From Liquorilactobacillus satsumensis DSM 16230 = JCM 12392 (GTDB lineage: Bacteria > Bacillota > Bacilli > Lactobacillales > Lactobacillaceae), in contig NZ_AZFQ01000036.1 in assembly GCF_001435195.1 (NCBI RefSeq), forward strand, positions 1 to 64,000: a DNA stretch of 64,000 nucleotides, read 5' to 3'. This document shows positions 8,332-17,502 of the stretch, in pieces. The position numbers were made by a program, and so were the translations under genes. The notes below the pieces were generated by a model that did no database searches, was not told the DNA's origin, and worked only from the letters and a program-made list of their open reading frames with translations. The number at the start of each line of letters is the position of its first letter. Position 1 is the first letter of the stretch.

Positions 8332-9402
8332 ATGTTATTTATTTTATTTGTCGTATTTATATTGATCGGGCTGTCAATAAGCAATCCAAGAATTCTTGAT
8401 TTTGTTGTTATTATATATATGGCAATACTTACATATGTTTCAACAAATGTTCCAGATTTTATATCTTATCAGGGCTTATATTACGATATAATGAACCCTA
8501 ATTTACGAAGCCAGGTTGGAATTGGTTGGTATTATATAAGCTTTATGGGACATCAGTTCAATCTTACTTATGCAGGAGTAAAATGTGTACTTGTATTGTT
8601 AGGTCTACTTTTATTAAGAAGTACAGAAAAATATTTTTTAAAAGATACTCATAATTATATTTGGGCTTTGTATTTACTGTACCCTGCGCTTGCCGATGCA
8701 GTTCAAATTAGGTTTTTTGCGGCAACAAGTATTGTTGTATTTGCTTTACGTTTTTTGAGTTTAGATACATTTGTAGGGTATGCTTCATACACTCTTTTTG
8801 TTTTAATAGCTGGTCAAATTCATAGCTCAGCATATTTTTACATACTATTTTTAGCATATATTTTTTTAAAACCATTACAGAAAGCTATGAGATGGATGTG
8901 GCCATTTATTTTGGTGGGCTCTTTTTTTCTTAAAAAGTTCATTGTAAGTTTGACTTTAATCTTTGCAAGTTCTAGACAAAGTACATATATTTATAATCCT
9001 CCTAGAGAATACGCAAGTACTTTTCCAGCTTATGCATCGATGTTAGTAATATTCTACTTTGTTTCTAAGGCTATCAATGATGAGGTTATTATTAGAAATA
9101 ATATCACTGAAAAAGAAAAACAATTTTCTAAGCTATTTTATTGTATCTGTATTATATCTTTTGTTTTGTTACCCCTTATTGAGATGGAGTGGGATTTTAG
9201 TAGATTATTGAGACCAATGTGGTTTTTGCTATACATTGATGGAATTATCGCAGCAAGAAATAATTTAGAGATAAGGTTGGGGCCTGTTAAAGTAAAGAAC
9301 ATAAAATTAGGTATCGTTTGCCTTTCACTTATCTTTGGTTTTCTTTTAGACTTATGCCATTTTAGTGCAAGTGTATTACAAGCATTTTTTTTCTACAAAT
9401 GA
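8332..9402 (+). CDS. EpsG-family polysaccharide polymerase (Wzy), locus 1
   Basis: An integral membrane protein of 356 residues with about nine or ten hydrophobic segments and an almost uncharged N-terminus. The arrangement fits EpsG/Wzy polymerases, which join repeat units on the outer membrane face. DFISYQGLYYDI and QIRFFAATSIVVFALRFL resemble the loop and the R-x-x-x-A segment seen in EpsG proteins. It sits between glycosyltransferases, as usual. A second, unrelated-looking EpsG-type protein is encoded at 27271. Confidence 0.8.
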   Translation: MLFILFVVFILIGLSISNPRILDFVVIIYMAILTYVSTNVPDFISYQGLYYDIMNPNLRSQVGIGWYYISFMGHQFNLTYAGVKCVLVLLGLLLLRSTEKYFLKDTHNYIWALYLLYPALADAVQIRFFAATSIVVFALRFLSLDTFVGYASYTLFVLIAGQIHSSAYFYILFLAYIFLKPLQKAMRWMWPFILVGSFFLKKFIVSLTLIFASSRQSTYIYNPPREYASTFPAYASMLVIFYFVSKAINDEVIIRNNITEKEKQFSKLFYCICIISFVLLPLIEMEWDFSRLLRPMWFLLYIDGIIAARNNLEIRLGPVKVKNIKLGIVCLSLIFGFLLDLCHFSASVLQAFFFYK

Positions 9403-9450
9403 ATTTTGAACTTTTAATTAAACAATGAAAATTTTAAAAAAGGAGAAATT

Positions 9451-10449
9451 ATGAACTTTAAATTTTTATTATTTTTAAAGGCTGCTATAAAAAGAATGGA
9501 ACTAACAATTAAGGTACACGATAATATTAAATCTGCAAGATTAAGGAAGTTATTAGATATTTGTTTGTTTCCAGCTGCTTTAATAAATGTAGTAAAACTT
9601 TGTTTAAATTACAAGACTAAAGCATCTAAAAAAAAGCATTTTAAATATAATTTAGCGCTCTGTTCAATAATAAAAAATGAGGCACCATATATAAGTGAGT
9701 GGATTGATTATCACAAAAAAATTGGAATTCAGCATTTATACATATATGACAATGACAGTGATGATGGACTTCAAGATATTCTTACACCTTATATAAAAAA
9801 TGGGGATGTCACTTATTGTAAAATAAAGGGGATGAGCCGTCAGCATGATGCATACAATGATTGTTTAAATAAACACGAACTTGAAGCAAAATATATATTT
9901 TTTTTAGATGCTGACGAATTTGTATTTTGTCCAAATTCAAATAGCAATCTTTTTAATATTGTTAATTCATTTTTTGTAAATCAATACGTAGGTGGTTTAG
10001 CAATAAATTGGATAATTTTTGGATCTTCAGGATATGTGAGTAGAAGTGGGGAGAGTGTAACTAAAACTTTCTTAAGAAGGAGTGAAAAAAATTTTGAAAA
10101 AAATAAACACATAAAAACGGTATGTAACCCTCGTAAAGTTCTAGGCTTTACCTCAGCACATTTTCCGGTGTATTTGAAAAAATTTTATGCTATTAATGAA
10201 GTGGGAGAAAAAATTTATGGGCCAATATCAAAACAAGTTCATGTTGACAAAATTAGAATAAACCATTATTTTACTAAGTCCAAGCGTGAATTTATTATTA
10301 AGAAAAATAGAGGTGAAGCAGACAATTTTAGTAAGAGGTCAATGAAAGATTTTTACGACCACGATAGGAACGAAGTTTTTGACAATTCTATAATGAAAAA
10401 AATAGTAGAGGAAAATAATGAGGAAAATTATAACTTTAGAAACAGATAA
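9451..10449 (+). CDS. Glycosyltransferase of the GT92/DUF23-like type
   Basis: A 332-residue protein with CSIIKNEAPYISEWIDYH (about 71-88), YIYDNDSDDG and FLDADEFVF. These are hallmarks of the Glyco_tranf_2_4/GT92 group, in which the DAD motif binds the metal and donor sugar. A positively charged, partly hydrophobic N-terminal 60 residues precede the catalytic part. A 48-base gap separates it from the polymerase, and its 3' end overlaps the next gene by 32 bases. Members often transfer galactose, but the donor here is unproven. Confidence 0.75.
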   Translation: MNFKFLLFLKAAIKRMELTIKVHDNIKSARLRKLLDICLFPAALINVVKLCLNYKTKASKKKHFKYNLALCSIIKNEAPYISEWIDYHKKIGIQHLYIYDNDSDDGLQDILTPYIKNGDVTYCKIKGMSRQHDAYNDCLNKHELEAKYIFFLDADEFVFCPNSNSNLFNIVNSFFVNQYVGGLAINWIIFGSSGYVSRSGESVTKTFLRRSEKNFEKNKHIKTVCNPRKVLGFTSAHFPVYLKKFYAINEVGEKIYGPISKQVHVDKIRINHYFTKSKREFIIKKNRGEADNFSKRSMKDFYDHDRNEVFDNSIMKKIVEENNEENYNFRNR

Positions 10450-11428
10450 GACAAAACAATTTGGCGGAGGAAGTAAAGCTAATGAAGATATTGCAAAGTT
10501 TTTGAAGTCAAGTGACTTTAAAACGCTAAGTATTGAAATTGCTAAATCTAAATTATTAAAATTGTTTTATTCTTTCTTTAAAATACCAAGGTTAATAAAA
10601 AAAGAAAATGGGAATTTAATAGTTTTTCAATATCCGTTGCACACTTATTTGATTAGTCGTACCCTTGTGAGAACAGCTAGCCGTTCTACTAATACAAAGC
10701 TGATTATTTTAATTCATGACATCCAATCATTGCAATTTTTTGAAGGGGACGCGAAAAAAACTGCAAGAGAAGTTGAGTTATTTAATATGGCAGATACGTT
10801 AGTTGTGCATAATGAAGAAATGGCTCGTTGGTTAAGAGAACAAGGAGTCAAAAAAGAGATGGTTTCTCTAGAAATATTTGATTATGATAATCCTCAACCA
10901 GTTCAAAATAATTTTAATTATAAAGGTTCAGTTTGTTTTGCAGGAAATTTAGCTAAATCATCTTTTTTAGAAAAATTGAATTTAAAACATAAAATTTATA
11001 TATTTGGACCTAATGCTATGAATAATTCATATGCAAAGTGTGTGCAATATTGTGGTAAGTATTCTCCAGAGGAATTACCAAAATATTTAAATCAAAATTT
11101 TGGTTTAGTTTGGGATGGATCAAGTACTGAAACCTGTGCTGGAGTATATGGAAATTATTTGCGGTACAATAACCCTCATAAAGTTTCTCTATATTTAAGT
11201 ACTGGAATCCCTGTTGTAGTATGGAGCGGAGCAGCTATTGCTAAATTTGTTGAGAAATATAAGGTTGGAATTACGATTGATAATTTAGATGAACTGGATG
11301 AAATACTTGGAAAGATTTCGGCTTCAGAGTATAACCAATTGAAGAAAAACACTTTAAATGTAGCCCTTAAAATGAGAAAGGGATATTTCGTCAAGAAAGC
11401 TTTAGCGAAACTAACAGAAAGTATTTAA
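10418..11428 (+). CDS. Gtf3/galactofuranosyltransferase-like sugar transferase, paralog 1
   Basis: A 336-residue GT-B-type transferase. VFQYPLH, LIHDIQSL, FAGNLAKS, FGLVWDGSSTETC and NNPHKVSLYLSTGIPVVVW are typical of the group annotated as beta-1,6-galactofuranosyltransferase or Gtf3-like sugar transferase. The start lies inside the previous gene with AGAGGAAA just upstream. The following gene encodes a paralog with the same motif order, so the pair arose by duplication and probably adds two similar residues or works together. Confidence 0.8.
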   Translation: MRKIITLETDKTKQFGGGSKANEDIAKFLKSSDFKTLSIEIAKSKLLKLFYSFFKIPRLIKKENGNLIVFQYPLHTYLISRTLVRTASRSTNTKLIILIHDIQSLQFFEGDAKKTAREVELFNMADTLVVHNEEMARWLREQGVKKEMVSLEIFDYDNPQPVQNNFNYKGSVCFAGNLAKSSFLEKLNLKHKIYIFGPNAMNNSYAKCVQYCGKYSPEELPKYLNQNFGLVWDGSSTETCAGVYGNYLRYNNPHKVSLYLSTGIPVVVWSGAAIAKFVEKYKVGITIDNLDELDEILGKISASEYNQLKKNTLNVALKMRKGYFVKKALAKLTESI

Positions 11429-11482
11429 AAAAGCGTTTAAGATATACCCCATTTTTTAATTTTAATAAAAAGGAGGGATCTT

Positions 11483-12496
11483 GTGAAAAACCTTGTGTCA
11501 AGTGATGACTTAGATAGAGCCATTATTAATGGAGGTTCTAAAGCTAAGCGTGATGTAGTAAATTTTTTAAAAAAAGAAAACTTCACTTCATTGCCCATTA
11601 AGAGGTTCAAGTTTAAAAATATAATTAATTGGCCAAATGTATTTTTTAAAGCATCTAAATATTTAAAAAAAGAGAAACCAGAAATTCTTCTTTTACAATA
11701 TCCCATGGATTTCTTTGTGTTAAAGAAATTTTTGTTAACTGCAAAAAAAAGTTCCGATGCGCTTGTTATAGTTTTAGTTCATGATATTGAGTCTGTTCGA
11801 TACGAGCATTATTTAAAACTCCAAGATGAGTTAAAGATTTTCAACGCGGTGGATGGCTTAATTGTTTTAAACAGTAAAATGAATGTCTGGTTAAAAAAAC
11901 ATGGAGTGGTGGTTCCTATGGTAAACTTGGAAATTTGGGATTATGATAATTCTAATTGTTTTTCTGAATTTTCAAGGTATAAGAGATCTATATGTTTTGC
12001 TGGTAGTCTAGATAAATCTGTTTTTTTAAATAATATTAATTTAAAACATAAGATGTATGTTTTTGGAACTAATCCTAGACATGATTATCCTGAATGTATT
12101 GAATATATGGGAAGTTATTCCGCTGAAATTTTACCTGCACATTTGAATTATAATTTTGGTCTTGTTTGGGATGGTACGAGTGTAGAAACGTGTGATGGTC
12201 TTATGGGAGAGTATTTAAAAATTAATAATCCGCATAAAACGTCTTTATACTTGAGTTCAGGTATACCAGTTATTATATGGGCTAGGGCAGCGCTTGCGGA
12301 CTTTGTACTTAAAAATAAAATTGGATTAACTATCAATAGTCTTAGTGAGTTGGACGAAAAAATAGACAGTATCTCAGAGTTAGAATATGAAAATATGCAT
12401 CAAAATGCTGTTAATATTGGTAAGAGGATGCGAGATGGATATTACATTAAAAAAGCTGTCAGTCAATATACTCCAGCGATACTTCGATTTAAATAG
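11483..12496 (+). CDS. Gtf3/galactofuranosyltransferase-like sugar transferase, paralog 2
   Basis: A 337-residue paralog of the preceding protein. It keeps LLQYPMDFF, LVHDIESV, CFAGSLDKS, FGLVWDGTSVETC and NNPHKTSLYLSSGIPVIIW at matching positions. It starts with GTG behind AGGAGGGAT. The shorter conserved N-terminus suggests a slightly diverged acceptor site. It would act in the cytosol on the lipid-linked repeat unit. Confidence 0.8.
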   Translation: MKNLVSSDDLDRAIINGGSKAKRDVVNFLKKENFTSLPIKRFKFKNIINWPNVFFKASKYLKKEKPEILLLQYPMDFFVLKKFLLTAKKSSDALVIVLVHDIESVRYEHYLKLQDELKIFNAVDGLIVLNSKMNVWLKKHGVVVPMVNLEIWDYDNSNCFSEFSRYKRSICFAGSLDKSVFLNNINLKHKMYVFGTNPRHDYPECIEYMGSYSAEILPAHLNYNFGLVWDGTSVETCDGLMGEYLKINNPHKTSLYLSSGIPVIIWARAALADFVLKNKIGLTINSLSELDEKIDSISELEYENMHQNAVNIGKRMRDGYYIKKAVSQYTPAILRFK

Positions 12497-12516
12497 ATTA
12501 AGGAGGGTTGTTAATA

Positions 12517-13437
12517 TTGTCACGTAAGTTTATAACTTTTAAATGGGAGTATAGGATTTCGTATCTGATGATGAGACTTCATTGTCCTGTACAACTTTGT
12601 CGTTTATATAATGAGCATAGACATAGACGTGTTTTAAAATACATATCTGCATATCTAAATGATTCATTAAAAGAACTGGAAACAAATGATGAGGAAGAAA
12701 TTCAAAATTCAAGTGAAAAATGTATATGGGTTTTTTGGTGGCAGGGATATAAAGCCATGCCAGATGTCGTTAAAGCTTGTATTAATTCAATAAAGAAACA
12801 TGCTAATCAGCATAAAGTTATTATCATTTCAAGGTCCAATTTTAAAGAATATATAAAATTGGATCCTAGAATTTATCATAAAATACTTGAAGGTTATTTT
12901 TCCCTAGCACATGTATCTGATATATTTAGGTTTAACTTATTAAGACATTATGGTGGATTATGGATGGATGCTACATTGTTTGTAAATAGAGACTTAAGTG
13001 ATCAGTACTTTAATGACAATTTTTATACAAGTGGAAAATATGAAGAAAAGTATGAGTTTAATATTTCTGATGGAAAATGGACTGAGTTTTTGATTGGAGG
13101 TAATAAACAATCTAAACTCTTTAGTTTTATAGATATCTTCTTTAAAAATTATTGTTCAGTTGAAGATAATTTTATAGACTATTTTTTAGCGGATTATGTA
13201 TTATTTTATGCTTATAAAATGAATATTGGAGAATTTAGAACTTATATAGATGAAAATGTTGTAAATAGAAATCAAGAAATTTTTTCATTACTCCATCTTT
13301 TTATGCAGGATAAACCTTTTGACAAGAACGAATTTTCAAAAATAACTAATAAAAATGACATATTTAAATTGAGTTATAAAAAGAAATTTTTGGGCAACAT
13401 GAAAAATGGGGGATATTATAAAAAAATGATCAATTAA
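12517..13437 (+). CDS. Capsular polysaccharide synthesis glycosyltransferase (Caps_synth/OCH1-like)
   Basis: A 306-residue transferase. IWVFWWQGYKAMPDVVKACI (about 71-90) and SDIFRFNLLRHYGGLWMDAT (about 134-153) are the signature blocks of the capsular synthesis/Gly_transf_sug families, with the acidic metal-binding residue in WMDAT. The TTG at 12517 is nine bases after AGGAGGG (12501-12507). A TTG directly abutting that site is in frame but cannot be used. The sugar is unknown. Confidence 0.8.
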   Translation: MSRKFITFKWEYRISYLMMRLHCPVQLCRLYNEHRHRRVLKYISAYLNDSLKELETNDEEEIQNSSEKCIWVFWWQGYKAMPDVVKACINSIKKHANQHKVIIISRSNFKEYIKLDPRIYHKILEGYFSLAHVSDIFRFNLLRHYGGLWMDATLFVNRDLSDQYFNDNFYTSGKYEEKYEFNISDGKWTEFLIGGNKQSKLFSFIDIFFKNYCSVEDNFIDYFLADYVLFYAYKMNIGEFRTYIDENVVNRNQEIFSLLHLFMQDKPFDKNEFSKITNKNDIFKLSYKKKFLGNMKNGGYYKKMIN

Positions 13438-13463
13438 ATAAATGCGAGGTGATTTATTTTAAC

Positions 13464-14915
13464 ATGAAAGTTTTGAAAAACTATTTTTGGAATGTAAGTT
13501 ATCAAATGTTGTTGATACTAGTTCCAACCATTACTATGCCATGGATATCTAGAACACTCGGACCTACAGGAGTTGGGATAAATTCATATACAGCCTCAAT
13601 CGTTCAGTATTTTTTAATTGCAGGTGATTTGGGAACGGCCTTATATGCTAATAGACAGATTGCATATGTGCGAGATGATAAAGAAAAATTGTCTTACACT
13701 TTTTGGGAGATATTTTGGCTCCGTTGCATAACCCTTTTAGTTGCATTAAGTGCATTTCTATTTTTTGTATTTTTTGAAAGAAAATTTACCGTCATTTATT
13801 TAGTGCAAGGGATTGCTATTGTTGCAAGTTTTTTTGATGTTTCTTGGTTATTTATGGGAATGGAGAACTTTAGAATAACAGTTATAAGAAATATGGTAGT
13901 GAAACTTGTAGGACTTTTAGCAATTGTTTTGTTTGTAAATGAAAGCAGTGATACTTTATTATACATTGCAATTATCACGACAACTAATTTACTAGGAAAT
14001 TTTACAATGATTCCTTATATCACAAAATATGTAGAGTTTAAAAAAGTTGATTTGATTAATATCTTTAAGCATCTTAAAGGCGCATTTATTTTATTTTTGC
14101 CGGCTGTAGCTATCCAGTTATATACTGTTTTAAATAAAACGATGGTGGGTGTGCTGGTTAATACAGATGCTTCGGGCTTTTACTTTAATACTGATGGGCT
14201 TATTAAGATAATTCTATCATTAGTTACAGCAACTGGAGCAGTAATGTTACCCCATATCTCAAATGCTTTTGCAAACAAAGACATGGTAACTGTGAGAAAA
14301 ATGCTTTATAAATTTTTTGATTTTTCACTGTTTATGTCTCTCCCAATTGCTGCTGGAGTAGCAGCAATTGCATTGAATTTCGCCCCTTGGTTTTTTACGG
14401 AGGCATTTAAAGAAGTTGGTCAGTTGATGTTTTTAGAGTCGCCAGTTATAGTTTTTATCTCTCTAAGTACAGTTATTGGAGTACAGTATTTACTACCAAC
14501 TAGACAAAATAAATTATACATATGGTCTTTAATGGGAGGAGCAATATTAAATATCATCATAAATGTACCGCTTATCATTCAATTTAAAGTTTATGGGGCA
14601 ATTTTTGGTACTACGATGGCTGAATTCTGTATTGTACTTCTTGAGCTTGTGGGAATTCGAAAACAAATTTCGATAAAGCTTCTTTTTAAAAATTTTTCAA
14701 AATATTTTATAGGATCTTTCTTGATGTTTATGGTTGTATTTCCTATTAATATATACTGGCATATTATAAACGGCGCTGCTGGTTTTTTAATACTCGGTGT
14801 TGAGATTTTAATTGGTGCTGTTATTTATATTAGTATGATGTTCATTTTAAAGCCGACAATTATTTCTGAAAATTTATCTTTAATAAATTTATTTTTGAAA
14901 AAAATAAAAAAATAA
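13464..14915 (+). CDS. Polysaccharide flippase (Wzx), locus 1
   Basis: A 483-residue membrane protein with about 12-14 hydrophobic segments and the N-terminal block TMPWISRTLGPTGVGINSYT, typical of the MOP/RfbX flippases that move undecaprenyl-linked repeat units across the membrane. LMFLESPVIVFISLSTVIG lies in the second half, as in the family. The ATG at 13464 follows GAGGTGAT, so an in-frame GTG inside that site is rejected. It closes the repeat-unit genes of locus 1. Confidence 0.9.
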   Translation: MKVLKNYFWNVSYQMLLILVPTITMPWISRTLGPTGVGINSYTASIVQYFLIAGDLGTALYANRQIAYVRDDKEKLSYTFWEIFWLRCITLLVALSAFLFFVFFERKFTVIYLVQGIAIVASFFDVSWLFMGMENFRITVIRNMVVKLVGLLAIVLFVNESSDTLLYIAIITTTNLLGNFTMIPYITKYVEFKKVDLINIFKHLKGAFILFLPAVAIQLYTVLNKTMVGVLVNTDASGFYFNTDGLIKIILSLVTATGAVMLPHISNAFANKDMVTVRKMLYKFFDFSLFMSLPIAAGVAAIALNFAPWFFTEAFKEVGQLMFLESPVIVFISLSTVIGVQYLLPTRQNKLYIWSLMGGAILNIIINVPLIIQFKVYGAIFGTTMAEFCIVLLELVGIRKQISIKLLFKNFSKYFIGSFLMFMVVFPINIYWHIINGAAGFLILGVEILIGAVIYISMMFILKPTIISENLSLINLFLKKIKK

Positions 14916-15007
14916 ATTTTATAGTATAAGCGTGGGATTCTTATGGTGCTTTGCAGTACAATGTTAATTGAATAGTTTTAATTTTGGTAATGAAACGGGG
15001 GAGTATT

Positions 15008-15952
15008 TTGAAAATTATCAGACATACTCATCATAGTAAAAAGGGTTCAAAAAAAAAGATTTGGAAGATTTTGGTATTGGCGTTAGTTATTTTTTTTGCT
15101 ATTGATGGGTTAATTATATATAAATTTTATAATGATGCAGAACAATCTGTTAATTCAACATATAAAAATGTTAAGCATACGAATAATAGAAATGTTAGCT
15201 TAAAGGGTGGACAACCTTTTTCAATACTTTTATTGGGTGTTGATACTGGAGATTATGGTAGAACATATCAGGGAAGATCAGATACTATTATGCTAGCTGT
15301 AGTAAATCCTAAAACTAAAACCACAACACTAGCTAGCATTCCCCGTGATACTAAGGTCGCAATTCCTGGACATGGGTTTAATAATAAGATTAACGCAGCT
15401 TATTCGTATAGTGGTGTAAGTGGAGCAATGAATATTGTTCAGAGTTATTTGAACGTTCCAGTTGATCATTATATTGAAATGAATATGGGCGGACTGGTTC
15501 AGCTTTCTTCTGCTTTGGGACCAATCAAAGTCAATAATGATTTGGATTTTACCAACATGGGAGTTCATTTTCCCAAGGGTGAAATTACTTTAAATAAAGA
15601 TAATATTTTGGCTTATACGAGAATGAGATATGAGGATCCCCGTGGCGATTATGGGAGGCAGTTACGGCAAAGAGCAGTACTTACTCAGTTGGTGGAGAAA
15701 ATCACGACATTAAATGGTATTATGAGGTATCAAGATGTGCTTTCAGCACTTTCCAGCAATATGAAAACCGATATTACTTTTGATCAAATGAAGACGATTG
15801 CCAGCAAGTATCGCAAGGCAGATAATGTCAAGCAGCTTCAGCTCCAAGGTAATGGTCAGATGATTGATGGTGTTTCATATGAAGTTGTTCCACAGAGTAA
15901 TTTAAATAAAATTACTACTGAGTTGCGTTCAGCGTTGGACATCAAAAAATAA
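15008..15952 (+). CDS. LytR-CpsA-Psr (LCP) family ligase
   Basis: A 314-residue type II membrane protein with one N-terminal segment (LVLALVIFFAIDGLIIYKF) and an extracellular LCP domain. FSILLLGVDTGDYG, GRSDTIMLAVV and ASIPRDTKV contain the conserved Asp and Arg residues that bind the polyprenyl pyrophosphate. LCP enzymes attach polymers to the cell wall, so it may anchor or release the EPS. The TTG at 15008 follows GGGGGAG; an ATG at 14990 is possible but has no site. It begins the control module, which has higher GC than the transferases before it. Confidence 0.9.
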   Translation: MKIIRHTHHSKKGSKKKIWKILVLALVIFFAIDGLIIYKFYNDAEQSVNSTYKNVKHTNNRNVSLKGGQPFSILLLGVDTGDYGRTYQGRSDTIMLAVVNPKTKTTTLASIPRDTKVAIPGHGFNNKINAAYSYSGVSGAMNIVQSYLNVPVDHYIEMNMGGLVQLSSALGPIKVNNDLDFTNMGVHFPKGEITLNKDNILAYTRMRYEDPRGDYGRQLRQRAVLTQLVEKITTLNGIMRYQDVLSALSSNMKTDITFDQMKTIASKYRKADNVKQLQLQGNGQMIDGVSYEVVPQSNLNKITTELRSALDIKK

Positions 15953-15970
15953 AAGTATAGGAGCAGTTTA

Positions 15971-16735
15971 ATGAGTGAAGAAGCAAATAACGAAACAGTA
16001 ATTGATCTCAGCAGATTATTTACACTATTTAAGAAGAACTTTGTTAGCATTATTTTATGGGGCATTGCGGGCGCAATTGTGGCGTTGCTTGTATCGATTA
16101 TTTTCATGACACCAAAATACAGTGCAACAATTGATTTGTTAGTTAACCAAAAAGCAGATAACGCAGCAACACAGTTTAATGCGCAGCAAGCTGACTTGCA
16201 AGCAATTAATACATATAAGGATGTTTTGAAGAAAGATGTTATCTTAACTCCTGTATTAAAACAAGTTAAACAGACAGATAATTATGCTGGAAATTTGAGT
16301 TCTTTGGCAAGTTCGATTCAAATCACTAATTCAACTAATTCACAGGTAGTTAGTGTGACAGTCACTGATAAAAATGCTTACACAGCGGCTGACATTGCAA
16401 ATACGATTGGCACGGTATTCAGTTCAAAAATCAAAAAGATGATGAAGGTTGATAATGTAACGGTAGTTACTAAAGCAACCGCGAATACAGCACCCGTTTC
16501 TCCTAAAACAAAACTCAATTTCTTAATTGGAATTATTTTGGGATTGCTAATTGGAATTGCGATTGTCGTGATTCGCGATTTAATGGATACAACTGTCCGC
16601 GAAGAGAAGTTCCTTACGGATGAACTTGGACTGACTAGTTTAGGTGCAGTCAGCCACATGGGTGGAAAGAATAGTAGACACGCAGTGAGTGTGCTACAAA
16701 ATTCTAATACATCCGGAATGTCACGACGGGTTTAG
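15971..16735 (+). CDS. Chain-length regulator / tyrosine kinase adaptor (CpsC/Wzd, YveK-like)
   Basis: A 254-residue Wzz-type protein with two membrane segments (about 27-48 and 175-196) around an extracellular coiled domain. VSPKTKLNFLIG is the Pro-rich motif before the second segment. Gram-positive members bind and activate the separate cytosolic kinase, encoded next at 16747, and set polymer length. The C-terminal 50 residues reach into the cytoplasm and probably contact the kinase. Confidence 0.9.
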   Translation: MSEEANNETVIDLSRLFTLFKKNFVSIILWGIAGAIVALLVSIIFMTPKYSATIDLLVNQKADNAATQFNAQQADLQAINTYKDVLKKDVILTPVLKQVKQTDNYAGNLSSLASSIQITNSTNSQVVSVTVTDKNAYTAADIANTIGTVFSSKIKKMMKVDNVTVVTKATANTAPVSPKTKLNFLIGIILGLLIGIAIVVIRDLMDTTVREEKFLTDELGLTSLGAVSHMGGKNSRHAVSVLQNSNTSGMSRRV

Positions 16736-16746
16736 GGGGAGAATTC

Positions 16747-17502
16747 ATGTTTAAATTTAGTAGTAAGAAGAAAAAGCTGGCTCTTTCGACTGATTCGATG
16801 GAAAATGGGGTGCATATGATTACGGCTGCTGCCCCGAGTTCAGTTATTTCTGAGCAGTTTAAAACGATCCGAACAAACATTCAATTCTCAAATGCTGATG
16901 TTCAGTATAAGAATATTATGCTGACTTCTTCACTAGCTTCTGAAGGCAAGTCGACAGTAGCTGCTAACCTAGCAGTCACCTTTGCAGATCAAGGACTTAA
17001 AACACTTTTGGTGGATGCTGATATGCGGCGACCAACTATTAATGCAACATTCAGTATTGCTAATCCTAAGGGACTGACCAATTATCTAACTGATCGTGAT
17101 TTTGATGTCAATGATGCAATTTATGAGACTTCAGTCGATAACTTGTTTGTAATGCCAAGCGGGCCGGTACCGCCTAATCCGTCTGAGCTGTTAAATTCAC
17201 ACCGGATGGATCTGCTGGTAAAAGCTTTGTCGGAACAACTTGATTTAGTAATTTACGATGCTCCGCCAGTCCTTTCAGTGACTGACGCCCAGATTCTCTC
17301 GACTAAGGTGGATGCAACAATTCTGGTTGTACGTGAGAATATTGCTGAAAAAGAAGCCGTTAGACATGCTGTTGATCTTTTGAAGCATGTGAACGCTCAC
17401 CTGATTGGAACAGTCTTTAATGATGTTGAAACAGCTGGTGGAGGAGGCTATTATGGTTACTACGGATATGGCTACTACGGAAAAGCTGACAAGCAGCAAT
17501 AA
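16747..17502 (+). CDS. Capsular tyrosine autokinase (CpsD/Wze, YwqD-like)
   Basis: A 251-residue BY-kinase. The Walker A motif SEGKST is at about 65-70, Walker A' LLVDADMRRP at 87-96, and Walker B VIYDAPP follows near 170. The tail contains a Tyr cluster, YYGYYGYGYYG, whose phosphorylation governs assembly with the CpsC-type protein. The Gly run just before the tail is encoded by GGTGGAGGAGGC, and that DNA also supplies the ribosome site of the overlapping phosphatase gene. It belongs with the adaptor at 15971 and the phosphatase at 17453. Confidence 0.93.
   Translation: MFKFSSKKKKLALSTDSMENGVHMITAAAPSSVISEQFKTIRTNIQFSNADVQYKNIMLTSSLASEGKSTVAANLAVTFADQGLKTLLVDADMRRPTINATFSIANPKGLTNYLTDRDFDVNDAIYETSVDNLFVMPSGPVPPNPSELLNSHRMDLLVKALSEQLDLVIYDAPPVLSVTDAQILSTKVDATILVVRENIAEKEAVRHAVDLLKHVNAHLIGTVFNDVETAGGGGYYGYYGYGYYGKADKQQ
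17440..17455 (+). promoter_or_regulatory. Ribosome binding site embedded in the kinase coding sequence
   Basis: GGAGGAGG (17440-17447) encodes part of the Gly run of the kinase and lies five bases before ATG 17453, which overlaps a Tyr codon of the kinase tail. This sets the start of the phosphatase gene. Confidence 0.7.

Noticed and set aside
12950..12990. WMDAT in the capsular transferase as a broken DXD motif
   Set aside because: This variant is normal for the capsular synthesis family, so it is not evidence of inactivation.
14950..14962. TTGCAG directly followed by TACAAT before the LCP gene
   Set aside because: The boxes touch without a spacer, so they cannot act as a promoter despite matching the EPS promoter boxes.
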